A stretch of 64,000 nt of DNA, from the NCBI GenBank assembly GCA_044507775.1, contig JBIQIY010000002.1, forward strand, positions 276,544 to 340,543, written 5' to 3'. The notes under the pieces were generated by a model. The model saw only the letters and a program-made list of their open reading frames with translations, had not been told where the DNA came from and ran no database searches. Made by a program: the position numbers and the translations under genes. This DNA is from Chryseosolibacter sp044507775 (lineage in GTDB: Bacteria > Bacteroidota > Bacteroidia > Cytophagales > Cyclobacteriaceae). Positions 1-9,456 of this stretch are shown here, one piece after another (position 1 is the first letter of the stretch; every line of letters starts with the position of its first letter).

Positions 1-378
1 AAGGCGTATGCCTCCAAAGGATATCCGGTGGTAACTGTAAATTCCAATGACGGTGAAGAGTCGCCGGGCGACTCTTTCGAAGCAATGGTCGAACGCGCAA
101 GAGCGAAGGATTACAGCTTTCCCTATTTGCTGGATGAGACACAGGAAATTGCTCGAGCGTTCGGCGCAACAAACACACCGCACGTATTTGTATTGCAGAG
201 CAAAGGCGCTTCGTTCATCGTATCCTATATCGGGGCGATCGATAACAATCCCAGAAACGGCGCGCAGGCTGATAAGAAATATGTGGCCGATGCAGTCGAT
301 GCGCTGTTGAGTGGAAACCCCATAAAGATCAAAACGACGAAAGCGGTTGGGTGTGGCATCCGTTGGAAAGATGCATGA
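1..378 (+). CDS. Thioredoxin-fold redoxin protein (AhpC/TSA-like), 3' part only
   Basis: The reading frame is open from base 1, so the gene starts before the window. The 125 visible residues carry the second half of a thioredoxin fold: the segment FPYLLDETQEIARAFGATNTPHVFVL has the conserved cis-proline (TPHVF) that packs against the active site in thioredoxin-like proteins. The tail ends in a KTTKAVGCGIRW stretch, which is typical of small Bacteroidota redoxin-domain proteins. The CxxC or peroxidatic cysteine would lie upstream and cannot be seen. Role inferred from family: thiol-disulfide or peroxide chemistry. It could be a peroxiredoxin or a TlpA/ResA-like protein; the visible part does not decide. 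Confidence 0.8.
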   Translation, partial: KAYASKGYPVVTVNSNDGEESPGDSFEAMVERARAKDYSFPYLLDETQEIARAFGATNTPHVFVLQSKGASFIVSYIGAIDNNPRNGAQADKKYVADAVDALLSGNPIKIKTTKAVGCGIRWKDA

Positions 379-402
379 TTCTTTTCGGCGGTCTTGCTTC
401 GT

Positions 403-726
403 TCAGGACTGGGCGCTGACAAATTTCAGCCCGAGAATGGAACCGATCAGCAGGAAAATAAAAAACATTCTCCAGAAATCGGAAGGCTCGCGGAAGAGGA
501 TAATCCCGGCTATCACAGTACCCACTGCACCAATACCCGTCCAGACGGCGTAGGCCGTTCCAATCGGTATCACCTGAATGGCCTTATTGAGGAAATAAAA
601 ACTAAGCGTTATTGAAATGAAAAACGCAGCCGCCCATCCCTTGTTGCTAAAGTTATCCGAAAGCTTCAGGCTGGTGGTGAAGCCAACCTCAAAGAGACCG
701 GCGATGACAAGGTAGACCCACGACAT
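403..726 (-). CDS. Small multidrug resistance (SMR) exporter, Gdx/SugE subtype
   Basis: This is a four-helix inner-membrane transporter of about 107 residues, the normal SMR length. I start it at MSWVYLVIAGLFEVG (726) and not at the upstream ATG at 750, because family members begin there and a -7 promoter element overlaps the upstream start. The membrane-embedded Glu13 that binds the cation is present in LFEVG, and the GTAYAVWTGIGAVGTVIAG segment in helix 3 is the SugE/Gdx signature. SugE/Gdx proteins export guanidinium and small quaternary ammonium compounds in exchange for protons as a dual-topology dimer. I see no guanidine riboswitch upstream. The gene stands alone. Confidence 0.9.
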   Translation of the reverse strand: MSWVYLVIAGLFEVGFTTSLKLSDNFSNKGWAAAFFISITLSFYFLNKAIQVIPIGTAYAVWTGIGAVGTVIAGIILFREPSDFWRMFFIFLLIGSILGLKFVSAQS

Positions 727-747
727 TAATATTTCCTTTTTTTCGCA

Positions 748-755
748 CAAATCTA
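748..755 (-). promoter_or_regulatory. -7 promoter element for the SMR gene
   Basis: On the minus strand this reads TAGATTTG, matching the Bacteroidota TAnnTTTG element. It lies about 20 bases before the start at 726 and overlaps the alternative start at 750, which supports the shorter protein. I see no clear -33 TTTG. Upstream (756-991) I recognise nothing else: the leader of the GH3 gene shows no consensus promoter. Confidence 0.5.
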
Positions 756-991
756 ATCTTTGTTATATTATTATCGTGCCTTTTTCAGCTTAACATTGTG
801 ATTCAATAATTCTGCGACTATGCGTTTAAACTTCAATCCGTTAATCCGTCACCTCATATCGGACAGCAGGCCGGTCAACGAGCAGCCGGTAACCTTTCGG
901 GAAACAGGCACATTCTTTTGAAGCAGATAATAGCAACTCCCTTGAAAGCGGACTTCCCGGAAGGACAGGCTGAAAAATGTGACGAACCAAC

Positions 992-2515
992 ATGGGACTG
1001 ATTAACTCGATATTGACCTGGATGATGAAGAAGCGGATCCACCAGATCGAGCTCTTCAAAAAGTATCCGCATGAGGTTCAGGAAGAGCTTTTCAAGAGGC
1101 TGATCAAGGAAGCCAGCACTACGGAGTTCGGGAAAAAGTACGGCTTCAGCGATATTGAAACAGTCGCTCAGTTTCGCGAGCGGGTTCCCGTCTTTACCTA
1201 TGAGGAGTTGTTTCCTTATATCAAGAGACTGATGCAGGGCGAGCAGAACATTTTGTGGCCGACCGAGATTACCTGGTTTTCGAAGTCATCAGGCACTACC
1301 AATCAACGCAGCAAATTCATTCCCGTTTCTCAGGAGGCTCTTGAAGAGTGTCACTTTAAAGGAGGTAAAGACCTTATCTCGATCTATGTCAACAACTATC
1401 CCGATACAAGGCTATTTGACGGCAAAGGCCTGGCGGTGGGAGGGAGTCATCAGATCAACGAATATGACTCGAGTGACTCGTCATCCTATGGCGATGTATC
1501 AGCGGTAATCATGCAGAATTTGCCCCCGTGGGCTCAGTTCATTCGCACACCGAAATTGGAAACTGCGCTGATGTCGAACTGGGAAGAAAAAATCGAAAAG
1601 ATGGCCGTGGAGACCGCGCAGGTTAACGTGACGAACATCGCAGGTGTTCCGACCTGGACCGCGCTGCTTATTCAACGAATAGTCGAGCTCGAAAAAAAGG
1701 ACAACATACTGGAAGTTTGGCCCAATTTGGAAGCGTTCTTTCATGGTGCGGTCTCCTTTAAACCCTACCGGAACTTGTTTGACAAGCTCATCCCGAGAGA
1801 CTCGATGCGCTATGTTGAAATATTCAATGCCAGCGAGGGCTTCTTTGGTATTCAGGATCAGACTGATTCCGGCCAGATGTTGCTGATGCTGGACTATGGC
1901 ATCTATTATGAATTTATTCCGGTGGAGGAATTGGACAAAGAACGACCACGAGCTGTAGGACTGGGCGATGTTGAAGTTGGGCGAAACTACGCGATGGTCA
2001 TATCGACGAATGCCGGACTATGGCGTTACAACATCGGCGATACCGTGCGCTTCACTTCAACTTCCCCTTACAGGATCAAGATCTCCGGGCGCACCAAGCA
2101 TTTCATCAATGCGTTCGGTGAGGAGGTGATTATTGAAAATGCCGAGTCCGCTATCAACAAAGCATGCCTGGCGACGGAAGCCGTGATTGACAATTTTACG
2201 GCCGCTCCAATTTTTCTTGAGAAGGGCAAGAAGGGAGGCCACGAATGGATCATCGAGTTCAAAGTACCGCCGTCGGATCTGCAACACTTTACCAAAGTGC
2301 TCGACGAAACCCTTCGCCGCGTGAATTCCGATTATGATGCGAAGCGCCAGCACGACCTTGCGCTCGTCGCTCCGAGAATCAACTGCGTGCGGGGTGGCGC
2401 CTTTTATGACTGGATGAAACGACGCGGAAAACTGGGAGGACAAAACAAAGTACCTCGCCTGTTTAACACGCGCGAGTATGTGGATGACATCCTGCAAATG
2501 CTCGCAGCAGAATAA
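992..2515 (+). CDS. GH3-family acyl-adenylate/amido synthetase-like protein
   Basis: A 507-residue protein of the GH3 family, named after plant auxin-responsive enzymes that adenylate a carboxylic acid and conjugate it to an amino acid. ATP-binding motifs are visible: SSGTT at residues 99-103, the FNASEGFFGIQ segment in the middle, and RYNIGDTVRFTS further on. Length is close to other bacterial members. Substrates of bacterial GH3 proteins are largely unknown, so no reaction is assigned. No signal peptide or membrane segment is seen, so it is probably cytoplasmic. It converges with the DUF2179 gene, with a gap of only 5 bases. Confidence 0.85.
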   Translation: MGLINSILTWMMKKRIHQIELFKKYPHEVQEELFKRLIKEASTTEFGKKYGFSDIETVAQFRERVPVFTYEELFPYIKRLMQGEQNILWPTEITWFSKSSGTTNQRSKFIPVSQEALEECHFKGGKDLISIYVNNYPDTRLFDGKGLAVGGSHQINEYDSSDSSSYGDVSAVIMQNLPPWAQFIRTPKLETALMSNWEEKIEKMAVETAQVNVTNIAGVPTWTALLIQRIVELEKKDNILEVWPNLEAFFHGAVSFKPYRNLFDKLIPRDSMRYVEIFNASEGFFGIQDQTDSGQMLLMLDYGIYYEFIPVEELDKERPRAVGLGDVEVGRNYAMVISTNAGLWRYNIGDTVRFTSTSPYRIKISGRTKHFINAFGEEVIIENAESAINKACLATEAVIDNFTAAPIFLEKGKKGGHEWIIEFKVPPSDLQHFTKVLDETLRRVNSDYDAKRQHDLALVAPRINCVRGGAFYDWMKRRGKLGGQNKVPRLFNTREYVDDILQMLAAE

Positions 2516-2520
2516 GAAAG

Positions 2521-3129
2521 TTACTCTTTCTTGATCCGTCTAAGCAGGGATGTGATGCTCCACCTCGCGGTTTCTTCCACAACAGCACTGCTTTCGGCTG
2601 CCCGGTTTACTTTTTCCACGGTATAGAACGCGGTGGGAAGTATTTCGCGCAAAGTCTCCATCAGATGTTCAAGCTTTTCCCGGGCCAGTACTGTGAAGAT
2701 AAGGTTCTCGTCTCCATCCGGTCCTTCGGCTTTTACATAGGTATACCGGTGATACTCTTTGTTAAGATAACCCAGTAGCCCGCTTATATCCTTTCGGGTG
2801 ATAATTCTCACGATGACTTTTCCGTATGCGATCTTCTCTTCGATGATCATCCCTACAAAAATTCCAGCAGCGAATCCCGCCGGGTAGGCAACATAGCACA
2901 TCCAGTTGTCCAGGTGTTCAAAGATCTGTCGTATAGCCATGAGCCATATAAAGGACTCAAAAAAGCCCAGGAGTGTAGAGGTGAGTTTTCGCCCGCCGAG
3001 TACATAGATGATGCGCACGGTGTTGATTGATACGTCGAGAATTCGGGCAGCAAAGATCAGCAAGGGCAGCAGTAAGAAACTGAACACGCCTTCGGAAACA
3101 CCAAAGTTGTCAACAAAGAAATCTTCCAT
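2521..3129 (-). CDS. UPF0316/DUF2179 membrane protein
   Basis: A 202-residue protein. The first roughly 100 residues hold three hydrophobic segments and the conserved AARILDVSINTVRIIYV stretch of the DUF5698/UPF0316 membrane domain. The second half is a soluble DUF2179 domain with the motif GYLNKEYHRYTYVKAEGP, expected on the cytoplasmic side. The molecular function of this family is not established. A -7 element lies about 45 bases upstream. It is a single-gene unit between radA (same strand, upstream) and the GH3 gene (convergent). Confidence 0.85.
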   Translation of the reverse strand: MEDFFVDNFGVSEGVFSFLLLPLLIFAARILDVSINTVRIIYVLGGRKLTSTLLGFFESFIWLMAIRQIFEHLDNWMCYVAYPAGFAAGIFVGMIIEEKIAYGKVIVRIITRKDISGLLGYLNKEYHRYTYVKAEGPDGDENLIFTVLAREKLEHLMETLREILPTAFYTVEKVNRAAESSAVVEETARWSITSLLRRIKKE

Positions 3130-3176
3130 AAAAAAGTCTTTTAGCGTGGAATGGCATGGTTTGTCCCGTGACCAGG

Positions 3177-3184
3177 CAAACTTA
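3177..3184 (-). promoter_or_regulatory. -7 promoter element for the DUF2179 gene
   Basis: The minus strand reads TAAGTTTG, an exact TAnnTTTG match, about 48 bases before the ATG at 3129. No good -33 element is visible at the expected distance. Confidence 0.45.
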
Positions 3185-3223
3185 ATTTATTAGGACCATT
3201 TACCAGCGGCCGGATGGGCGGGT

Positions 3224-4597
3224 TCAGCCGAAAAGATCTTCGAATACTTCTGACAGTTTACCGAAAGATTTCACCGTAATTTTCGTCTTCGCAAGATCAA
3301 GCGATTTTTGGCTATACCTGGAGATGTAAATTTCCTGGAAGCCGAGTTTTTCGGCCTCGGATATACGCTGATCGATCCGGTTTACAGCGCGAAGCTCTCC
3401 TCCCAGGCCCACTTCAGCGGCAAAGCAGATCTTATCCGACACCGGCAACTCGTCCATCGAGGAAATAATCGAGATGCAGATCGCGAGATCGATGGCGGGA
3501 TCTTCGACTTTGATTCCACCCGCCATGTTCAGAAAGACGTCCTGCGTCCCCATGCGGAAACCACATCTTTTTTCAAGAACTGCGAGCAGCATATTCAATC
3601 GCTTGTGATCGAAACCCGTAGGGGTGCGTTGCGGTGTACCATAAGACGCAGGGCTCACAAGTGATTGAATTTCTATCAGCAGGGGCCGGTTGCCTTCCAG
3701 CGTTGCTCCGATGGTGATCCCGCTGAGGTGGCCATCTTTTTGGGAGATGAGAATTTCAGAAGGGTTCGACACCTCGCGCAATCCGCTTCCCAGCATTTCA
3801 TAAATGCCGATCTCTGAAGTTGAGCCAAAGCGATTTTTCGTCGTTCGAAGAATGCGATAGGCGAGATGGCGGTCTCCTTCAAACTGCAGGACAGTGTCCA
3901 CCATGTGTTCCAGCACCTTAGGCCCTGCCAGCATCCCATCTTTCGTAATGTGTCCGATAATAAAGACGGGGGTCCCTGTTTCCTTCGCGAACTTCATCAA
4001 TTCGCCCGCGCACTGCCGCACCTGTCCGATGCTGCCCGGAACCGATTCAAGCTGACCCGAGTAAAGCGTCTGAATGGAATCAATGATCACCATTGTCGGC
4101 GATAGCGCCTCTACAGCCTGAAAAATATTCCGCGTATTCGTCTCCGTGAGGATATAGAATGAGGGCGAAGAGTCGTTCAATCGCTCCGCGCGCATTTTAA
4201 TCTGCTGTTCACTTTCTTCGCCCGAAACGTATAGAACAGTCTGGGACTTGAGTTTCAATCCCGACTGGAGCATGAGCGTTGACTTGCCGATTCCCGGTTC
4301 GCCGCCGATCAGCACCAATGATCCCGGCACAACACCTCCGCCCAGCACGCGATTAAGCTCCGCGTCGCCTGCGTTCCAGCGGATGTCGCCCGTGGATTCG
4401 ATATCGCGAAGTGTTCTGGGCCGCGTTTGTTTCCCGCGAGCGCTTTCCTGTCGCCACTCATTTTTGGGTTCAGGATCTTTTGAGAGCACTTCTTCCGCAA
4501 ATGTATTCCATGCGTCGCACGAAGGACATTTGCCGAGCCATTTTGCGGATTCGTAGCCGCAGCTCTGACAGTAGAAAACAGTTTTTGATTTAGCCAA
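3224..4597 (-). CDS. radA: DNA repair protein RadA
   Basis: RadA is a hexameric ATPase that helps process recombination intermediates and promotes branch migration with RecA. From the TTG start chosen here (LAKSKTVFYCQSCG) the protein is 457 residues, the family norm. An upstream ATG at 4651 would add 18 residues that do not fit the family. Visible domains: a four-cysteine zinc finger (Cys10, 13, 24, 27), Walker A GGEPGIGKST at 98-107, a Walker B region ending in DSIQTLYSG, the RadA-specific KNRFG motif (TTKNRFGSTSEIG), and a C-terminal Lon-protease-like domain. It is monocistronic and divergent from the DUF3857 pair. Confidence 0.95.
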   Translation of the reverse strand: MAKSKTVFYCQSCGYESAKWLGKCPSCDAWNTFAEEVLSKDPEPKNEWRQESARGKQTRPRTLRDIESTGDIRWNAGDAELNRVLGGGVVPGSLVLIGGEPGIGKSTLMLQSGLKLKSQTVLYVSGEESEQQIKMRAERLNDSSPSFYILTETNTRNIFQAVEALSPTMVIIDSIQTLYSGQLESVPGSIGQVRQCAGELMKFAKETGTPVFIIGHITKDGMLAGPKVLEHMVDTVLQFEGDRHLAYRILRTTKNRFGSTSEIGIYEMLGSGLREVSNPSEILISQKDGHLSGITIGATLEGNRPLLIEIQSLVSPASYGTPQRTPTGFDHKRLNMLLAVLEKRCGFRMGTQDVFLNMAGGIKVEDPAIDLAICISIISSMDELPVSDKICFAAEVGLGGELRAVNRIDQRISEAEKLGFQEIYISRYSQKSLDLAKTKITVKSFGKLSEVFEDLFG

Positions 4598-4720
4598 TGT
4601 CAATGAAATGATTACGTAATGATAAACGCTTTTTCGACAAATGATGCGCAATCATTTTCGAAAATTGAATGATTTCCTTATTTTGATTTTCAGTATCCAA
4701 AAAACCTAACCCTCTTTACC

Positions 4721-6730
4721 ATGAGAACGCTTGTCCTGGGCCTTCTGAGCCTGATCTGTTTTGACCTTTCCGCACAAAAATCTCCCGTCAAATTTTCCGA
4801 TGTCTCAAAGGAAGAAGTTTCAATGACATCTTATGACAAAGATTCCACCGCATCGGCCGTAGTTCTGGCCGATTATGGAACCTCGATGATCACCTATCGC
4901 CAGAATATTGGTTTCTCCCTCGACTTTGAAAGAATCACAAGAATAAAGATCCTCACCAAGGAAGGTCTCGACTGGGGAGATTTCACGATCCCGTTGTACA
5001 AGAGTGGCTCCGACGACGAAAAGGTCATGGGTCTGAAAGCGGTAACGTATAATCTCGAAGATGGGAAGATCGTTGAATCGAAACTGAAGAACGACGGCAT
5101 CTTCACGGAACACTATGATGAAAACCACGATCTGATCAAAGTTACATGCCCTAATGTAAAAGAAGGATCCGTCGTTGAAATCACCTATAAAGTCAACTCC
5201 CCGTTTCTGTTCAACTTCCAGGACTGGCATTTTCAAAGCACCATTCCAACTGTTATCAGTGAATACCGCGCACAGATACCCGAATATTTTAACTATGAAA
5301 AATACATGCAGGGTTATGTCCCGCTCGCAGTTGTCGATGAAACACAACAATCCAATTCCATTCGGTTAACCTCATTTGAACGAACTGGCGGGTATGGACT
5401 GACCAGCTCCGCGACAACCGACCAGATCGATTACGTGGATCAGCGATACCGGTGGGTCGCAAACGATGTGCCGGCATTCAAGCCGGAACCGTATATGACG
5501 AGTGTCGGCGATTACATCGCGAAAATCAACTTCGAGCTTTCGTTTATCAAATATCCGAATCAACCCATTAAGCAAATTATGGGAAGCTGGTCGGACATCA
5601 ACAAGACGATGTCCGAGCACGAAAATTTTGCGGGTCAGATAAAGGGCAACGGATTTCTGAAAAAAACCGTCGAGGAAATTACCGGCGATATGGTTTCGGC
5701 AGAGGAAAAGATCGCGGCCATCACCAACTATGTGAAGCAAAACATTGCATGGGATGGCAGTGAGCGGGTGTATTCCTCGCAGCTCCGAAAGGTTCTGGAA
5801 AGCAAAAAGGGCAATTCGGCAGACATTAACCTGCTGCTGGGGTCTATGCTCGAAAAGGCGGGAATTGACGTCAAACCCGTGCTTCTAAGCACGCGCAGCA
5901 ACGGACTCCTCCGCATTGCAGTGCCTGTAGTGAGCCAGTTCAATTATGTAATTTGCCTGGCTAAAGCGGGAGACAAGTCGTACCTCCTCGATGCAACGGA
6001 GAGGCTGCTGCCGATAGGAATGTTGCCCGAGCGTTGCCTTAACGGGAAGGGATTTGCCGTTTCAAAAGATGGTTTTGAGTGGGTTCCGCTCGACACGAAA
6101 ACGAAAACGAAATCCGTCACGTCCGTTGTATTCGACCTGGATCCGGTCGGCGAGTTGTCAGGAACACTCAAGGTCGATTGCAATGGATATGAAGCGTTGA
6201 GAAACCGCAAGAAATATCTGCTGGATGGTGAAGCCGAATACCTGAAGGACTTTATTGGCTCGCACTCGTGGAACGTAACATCGACTACCATCGAGAATGC
6301 CAAAGAGATCCATAACAATTTCACGCAGACGCATGAACTGGTCGTAAGCGAAAACATGGTGGTGGCAGGTGACGTGATCTATATCGATCCCTTTATCGCT
6401 TCCGGTCAAAGAGAAAACCCTTTCAAGTCCGAGGTCAGGAATTATCCCGTAGACTTTGGAAGTCCCATGGAAAACACTTTTTATCTCAAGCTGACCGTGC
6501 CCGATGGATACGCAGTCGACGAACTGCCCCAAAGCAAAGTCATCGCCATGCCGGAAAATGCTGCCCGGTATATTTACAATGTGGGAGTGGCCGGCAATGT
6601 GCTTACCATTACCAGCATGTTCAACATTAATAAAGGAATGTTCACCCAGCTTGAATATCCGTACCTGCGGGAATTCTACAATCAGATCGTCGCCAAGCAG
6701 GCAGAACAAATTGTGCTAAAGAAAAAGTAA
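4721..6730 (+). CDS. DUF3857 protein with degenerate transglutaminase-like domain
   Basis: A 669-residue protein with an N-terminal signal peptide (cleavage likely after LSAQ), then a DUF3857 beta-rich domain (roughly residues 60-260), a transglutaminase-like fold (about 300-430) and a C-terminal beta domain resembling DUF3858. In the transglutaminase fold the place of the catalytic cysteine reads KKGNSADINLLL, without Cys, and the place of the histidine reads FNYVICLAKAG, without His. The protein is therefore probably a non-catalytic paralog. It is expected in the periplasm or on the outer membrane face. Function is unknown; its partner gene overlaps it by one base. Confidence 0.85.
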   Translation: MRTLVLGLLSLICFDLSAQKSPVKFSDVSKEEVSMTSYDKDSTASAVVLADYGTSMITYRQNIGFSLDFERITRIKILTKEGLDWGDFTIPLYKSGSDDEKVMGLKAVTYNLEDGKIVESKLKNDGIFTEHYDENHDLIKVTCPNVKEGSVVEITYKVNSPFLFNFQDWHFQSTIPTVISEYRAQIPEYFNYEKYMQGYVPLAVVDETQQSNSIRLTSFERTGGYGLTSSATTDQIDYVDQRYRWVANDVPAFKPEPYMTSVGDYIAKINFELSFIKYPNQPIKQIMGSWSDINKTMSEHENFAGQIKGNGFLKKTVEEITGDMVSAEEKIAAITNYVKQNIAWDGSERVYSSQLRKVLESKKGNSADINLLLGSMLEKAGIDVKPVLLSTRSNGLLRIAVPVVSQFNYVICLAKAGDKSYLLDATERLLPIGMLPERCLNGKGFAVSKDGFEWVPLDTKTKTKSVTSVVFDLDPVGELSGTLKVDCNGYEALRNRKKYLLDGEAEYLKDFIGSHSWNVTSTTIENAKEIHNNFTQTHELVVSENMVVAGDVIYIDPFIASGQRENPFKSEVRNYPVDFGSPMENTFYLKLTVPDGYAVDELPQSKVIAMPENAARYIYNVGVAGNVLTITSMFNINKGMFTQLEYPYLREFYNQIVAKQAEQIVLKKK

Positions 6731-8634
6731 TGAGAAAGACCCTGTTTAGTTTATCGCTGTTGCTCGTTGCCCTCTCCTCCAATTCCAAAGAGGATCCCCG
6801 ATACCCGGTAAGCGAGATCCCGGACGAGCTGAAGAAAAACGCTTACGCAGTCGTGCGCGAGGATGCCATGGCATTCACCATCCTTTCGAAAAGCACGGCG
6901 TCATTGTCGGTGCACATGGTCGTGACAATCTTCAATGACAAGGGAAAACACTTCGCGCGCGAAGCAGTGTACTACGACAAGCTGCGGAAAGTGACGTCCC
7001 TGAAAGCGCAGGTTTTTGATGCCAACGGAATTCTTATCAAGCGGTTAAAAACAAGTGACATAACCGACCGAAGCGCCTTTGATGGACTTTATGATGATAC
7101 TCGCGTAAAAATCGCCGACCTGATCCAGGGACGATACCCCTATACCGTGGAGTTTGAATACGACGTTTCCTACAAGTTTCTATACAACATCCAGGGTTCG
7201 GCGATTGATCCTTACGAAGATGTTTCCGTACAGCACGCATCCTATCAATTGGTATTTCCCGAGGCGCTGAGGCCCCGGTACAAAACCCACAACATCGATC
7301 AGGAGCCAATGCAAGCGAAAAGCCAGGACATTGTCACCCTCAGCTGGACGTTCGAGAACATCAAAGCAAGAAAGTTCGAGCCCTATTCGGATTACTCAAA
7401 ATCCTTTCGACGCATTGAGGCAGCGCCTTCGACGTTCGAGTTCGAAGGATATGCCGGCACAATGCAGACCTGGGATGAATATGGAAAATGGATAGCTTCC
7501 CTGAACAAAGGACGGAATGTTTTGCCCGAGGAGACGAAAGAAAAAATTCGCCAGATCACTTCGAGCCTTCAGACGCGGGAAGAAAAGGTAAAGGCCCTTT
7601 ACGAGTACATGCAAAACAAAACCCGATACGTAAGCATCCAACTCGGAATTGGCGGCTTTCAGCCATTCGAAGCTTCCGTAGTCGACAAGACAGGTTATGG
7701 TGACTGCAAAGCGCTCTCGAATTACATGGTGGCCATGCTCGAAACAGTCGGCATCAAAAGTCACTACGCTTTGATCATGGCCGGAGATAACGCACTTCCG
7801 ATTCAGAGCGACTTTCCCAGCTCGCAGTTCAACCACGCCATTGTCGCAGTACCCAATGGTGCGGACACATTGTGGCTGGAGTGTACAAGCCAGACAAATC
7901 CATTCGGCTACCAGGGCAAATTCACAGGTGACCGGAAGGCATTGCTCATCACGGACAACGGCGCGGCTATTGTGAAAACACTGCGGTATCCGGCGGAAAT
8001 GAACGTGCAGGCGACTGCAGCCGAAGTACAAGTCTCCGCTACCGGGCAAGCGAGCGCTTCAATCAAGAGAACGTACTCAGGGCTCCAATACGAAAACGGC
8101 GACCTGAATTACTATGTGAACAGTCAATACGACGAACAGAAAAAGTGGATCCAGCACCATATCGACATCCCGAGCTTTGATGTAACGTCGTTTTCCATCA
8201 AGAACGTAAAAGATAAGGTACCCTCGGCGATCATCACAGCGGATTTGCGCATGGACCGTTTTGCTGCGGTGAGTGGGAAGCGGATCTTCTTCATGCCGAA
8301 CCTCATGAATCGCAGCTCGACCCTTCCTGAAAAGTTCGACAACCGCAAATTGCCGATCATAAGCCGAACTGCTTACATCGACGTCGACACCATTCGTTTC
8401 CGCTTGCCGGAAGAAATCTATCCTGAGTTCCTGCCGGAAGAAGTTAATATAGAGAGCCGGTTCGGCGAATACCACGCGAGTTTCAAAGTTGAACAGGGCA
8501 ACCTTGTCTATATACGCAGAGTAAGAATGAATAGAGGTGAGTTCCCCGCAACGTCCTATGGCGAGCTTATTGACTTCTACCGCGGCATGAATAAAGCGGA
8601 TAACATCAAGATGGTTTTCATGAGCAAAACCTGA
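6730..8634 (+). CDS. DUF3857 protein with intact transglutaminase-like domain
   Basis: A 634-residue secreted protein translated from an ATG that shares one base with the stop of the preceding gene, so the two are translationally coupled. The order is signal peptide, DUF3857 domain, transglutaminase-like core, C-terminal beta domain. Here the core keeps its residues: Cys in TGYGDCKALSNYM, His in SQFNHAIVAVP, and an acidic residue in WLECTSQ in the place where relatives often have Asp. Transglutaminase-like folds of this kind may act as peptidases or cross-linking enzymes; no substrate is known. The pairing with a residue-poor homolog suggests an active/inactive complex. Confidence 0.85.
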   Translation: MRKTLFSLSLLLVALSSNSKEDPRYPVSEIPDELKKNAYAVVREDAMAFTILSKSTASLSVHMVVTIFNDKGKHFAREAVYYDKLRKVTSLKAQVFDANGILIKRLKTSDITDRSAFDGLYDDTRVKIADLIQGRYPYTVEFEYDVSYKFLYNIQGSAIDPYEDVSVQHASYQLVFPEALRPRYKTHNIDQEPMQAKSQDIVTLSWTFENIKARKFEPYSDYSKSFRRIEAAPSTFEFEGYAGTMQTWDEYGKWIASLNKGRNVLPEETKEKIRQITSSLQTREEKVKALYEYMQNKTRYVSIQLGIGGFQPFEASVVDKTGYGDCKALSNYMVAMLETVGIKSHYALIMAGDNALPIQSDFPSSQFNHAIVAVPNGADTLWLECTSQTNPFGYQGKFTGDRKALLITDNGAAIVKTLRYPAEMNVQATAAEVQVSATGQASASIKRTYSGLQYENGDLNYYVNSQYDEQKKWIQHHIDIPSFDVTSFSIKNVKDKVPSAIITADLRMDRFAAVSGKRIFFMPNLMNRSSTLPEKFDNRKLPIISRTAYIDVDTIRFRLPEEIYPEFLPEEVNIESRFGEYHASFKVEQGNLVYIRRVRMNRGEFPATSYGELIDFYRGMNKADNIKMVFMSKT

Positions 8635-8645
8635 GTGGGATCGGC

Positions 8646-9452
8646 TTATCGTATTGGAGTGTCAGCTTCTTTGCGCATGACGTTGTAAACCATTTTGTCC
8701 GTCAGCGCCGGCAGCCATTTATTCAGAAAGACGACCAGCTTTCCCTGCAAAGTCAGCACCAGCGTTCGCTTGCGCTTCACAGTTGCGCGGTAAATGTGGG
8801 AGGCACACTCCTCCGCGGTCATCATTTTCTCTTCAGCGCGCGGCGACTCGCCCTGGGCTGAGCCATCTTCTGTGAGAGACCGCTTACGGATATTGGAGGC
8901 TGTGAACCCCGGGCACGCGGTGAGGACGTGAACCCCGCGATGAAGCAATTCCGTGCGAAGCGACTCGAGGAAACCATTCAGCGCAAACTTCGAGGCTGAA
9001 TATCCCGTCCGGGCAGGCAGCCCGCGAAAACCTGCTATCGATGAAATCCCGACGATGCTACCCGAGTTCCGGATGACTTCAGGCAGGCAGCTTTTTGTGG
9101 CATAAACCGCTCCGTAAAAGTTGATGTCCATTACTCTGCGGATAACCTCCGGATCGACCTCCTCAAAAATCGCCCGCATGGAAATCCCTGCGTTGTTGAT
9201 GAGAACATCGATACGCCCGAAAGCCTCGACAGCTGCCGTGGCCATCTTGTGGTTGTCTTGTTCAGAAGTTACATCGGCCGGGACCGCCAGCACCTCGATG
9301 CCTTTGTCCTTCAACAGCGACGCTACTTCGGCGAGTGCGCTTTCATTGCGGCCGGTGATCACGATCTTCGAGCCCTTTAGCCCGAACTCAAATGCGAGCG
9401 CTTTGCCTATGCCCGACGTGCCGCCGGTGATCACCACAACTTTATCCTTCAT
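8646..9452 (-). CDS. Short-chain dehydrogenase/reductase (SDR)
   Basis: A 268-residue classical SDR. I start it at MKDKVVVITGG (9452); the longer frame to 9500 adds 16 residues that do not fit the Rossmann fold. Visible motifs: the nucleotide-binding GGTSGIGKALA (10-20), NNAG (86-89), catalytic Ser137/Ser138, Tyr151 and Lys155 in the YSASK segment. The substrate cannot be told from sequence; the C-terminal PALTDKMVYNVM tail is seen in membrane-associated lipid-type SDRs, but that is a weak hint. A -7 promoter element ends only five bases before the start codon, implying a leaderless message. It is divergent from the acyltransferase gene. Confidence 0.9.
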   Translation of the reverse strand: MKDKVVVITGGTSGIGKALAFEFGLKGSKIVITGRNESALAEVASLLKDKGIEVLAVPADVTSEQDNHKMATAAVEAFGRIDVLINNAGISMRAIFEEVDPEVIRRVMDINFYGAVYATKSCLPEVIRNSGSIVGISSIAGFRGLPARTGYSASKFALNGFLESLRTELLHRGVHVLTACPGFTASNIRKRSLTEDGSAQGESPRAEEKMMTAEECASHIYRATVKRKRTLVLTLQGKLVVFLNKWLPALTDKMVYNVMRKEADTPIR

Positions 9453-9456
9453 GGGC

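Noticed and set aside
727..991. Search for a guanidine riboswitch near the SMR exporter
   Set aside because: No guanidine riboswitch core was recognised and the promoter leaves only a short leader.
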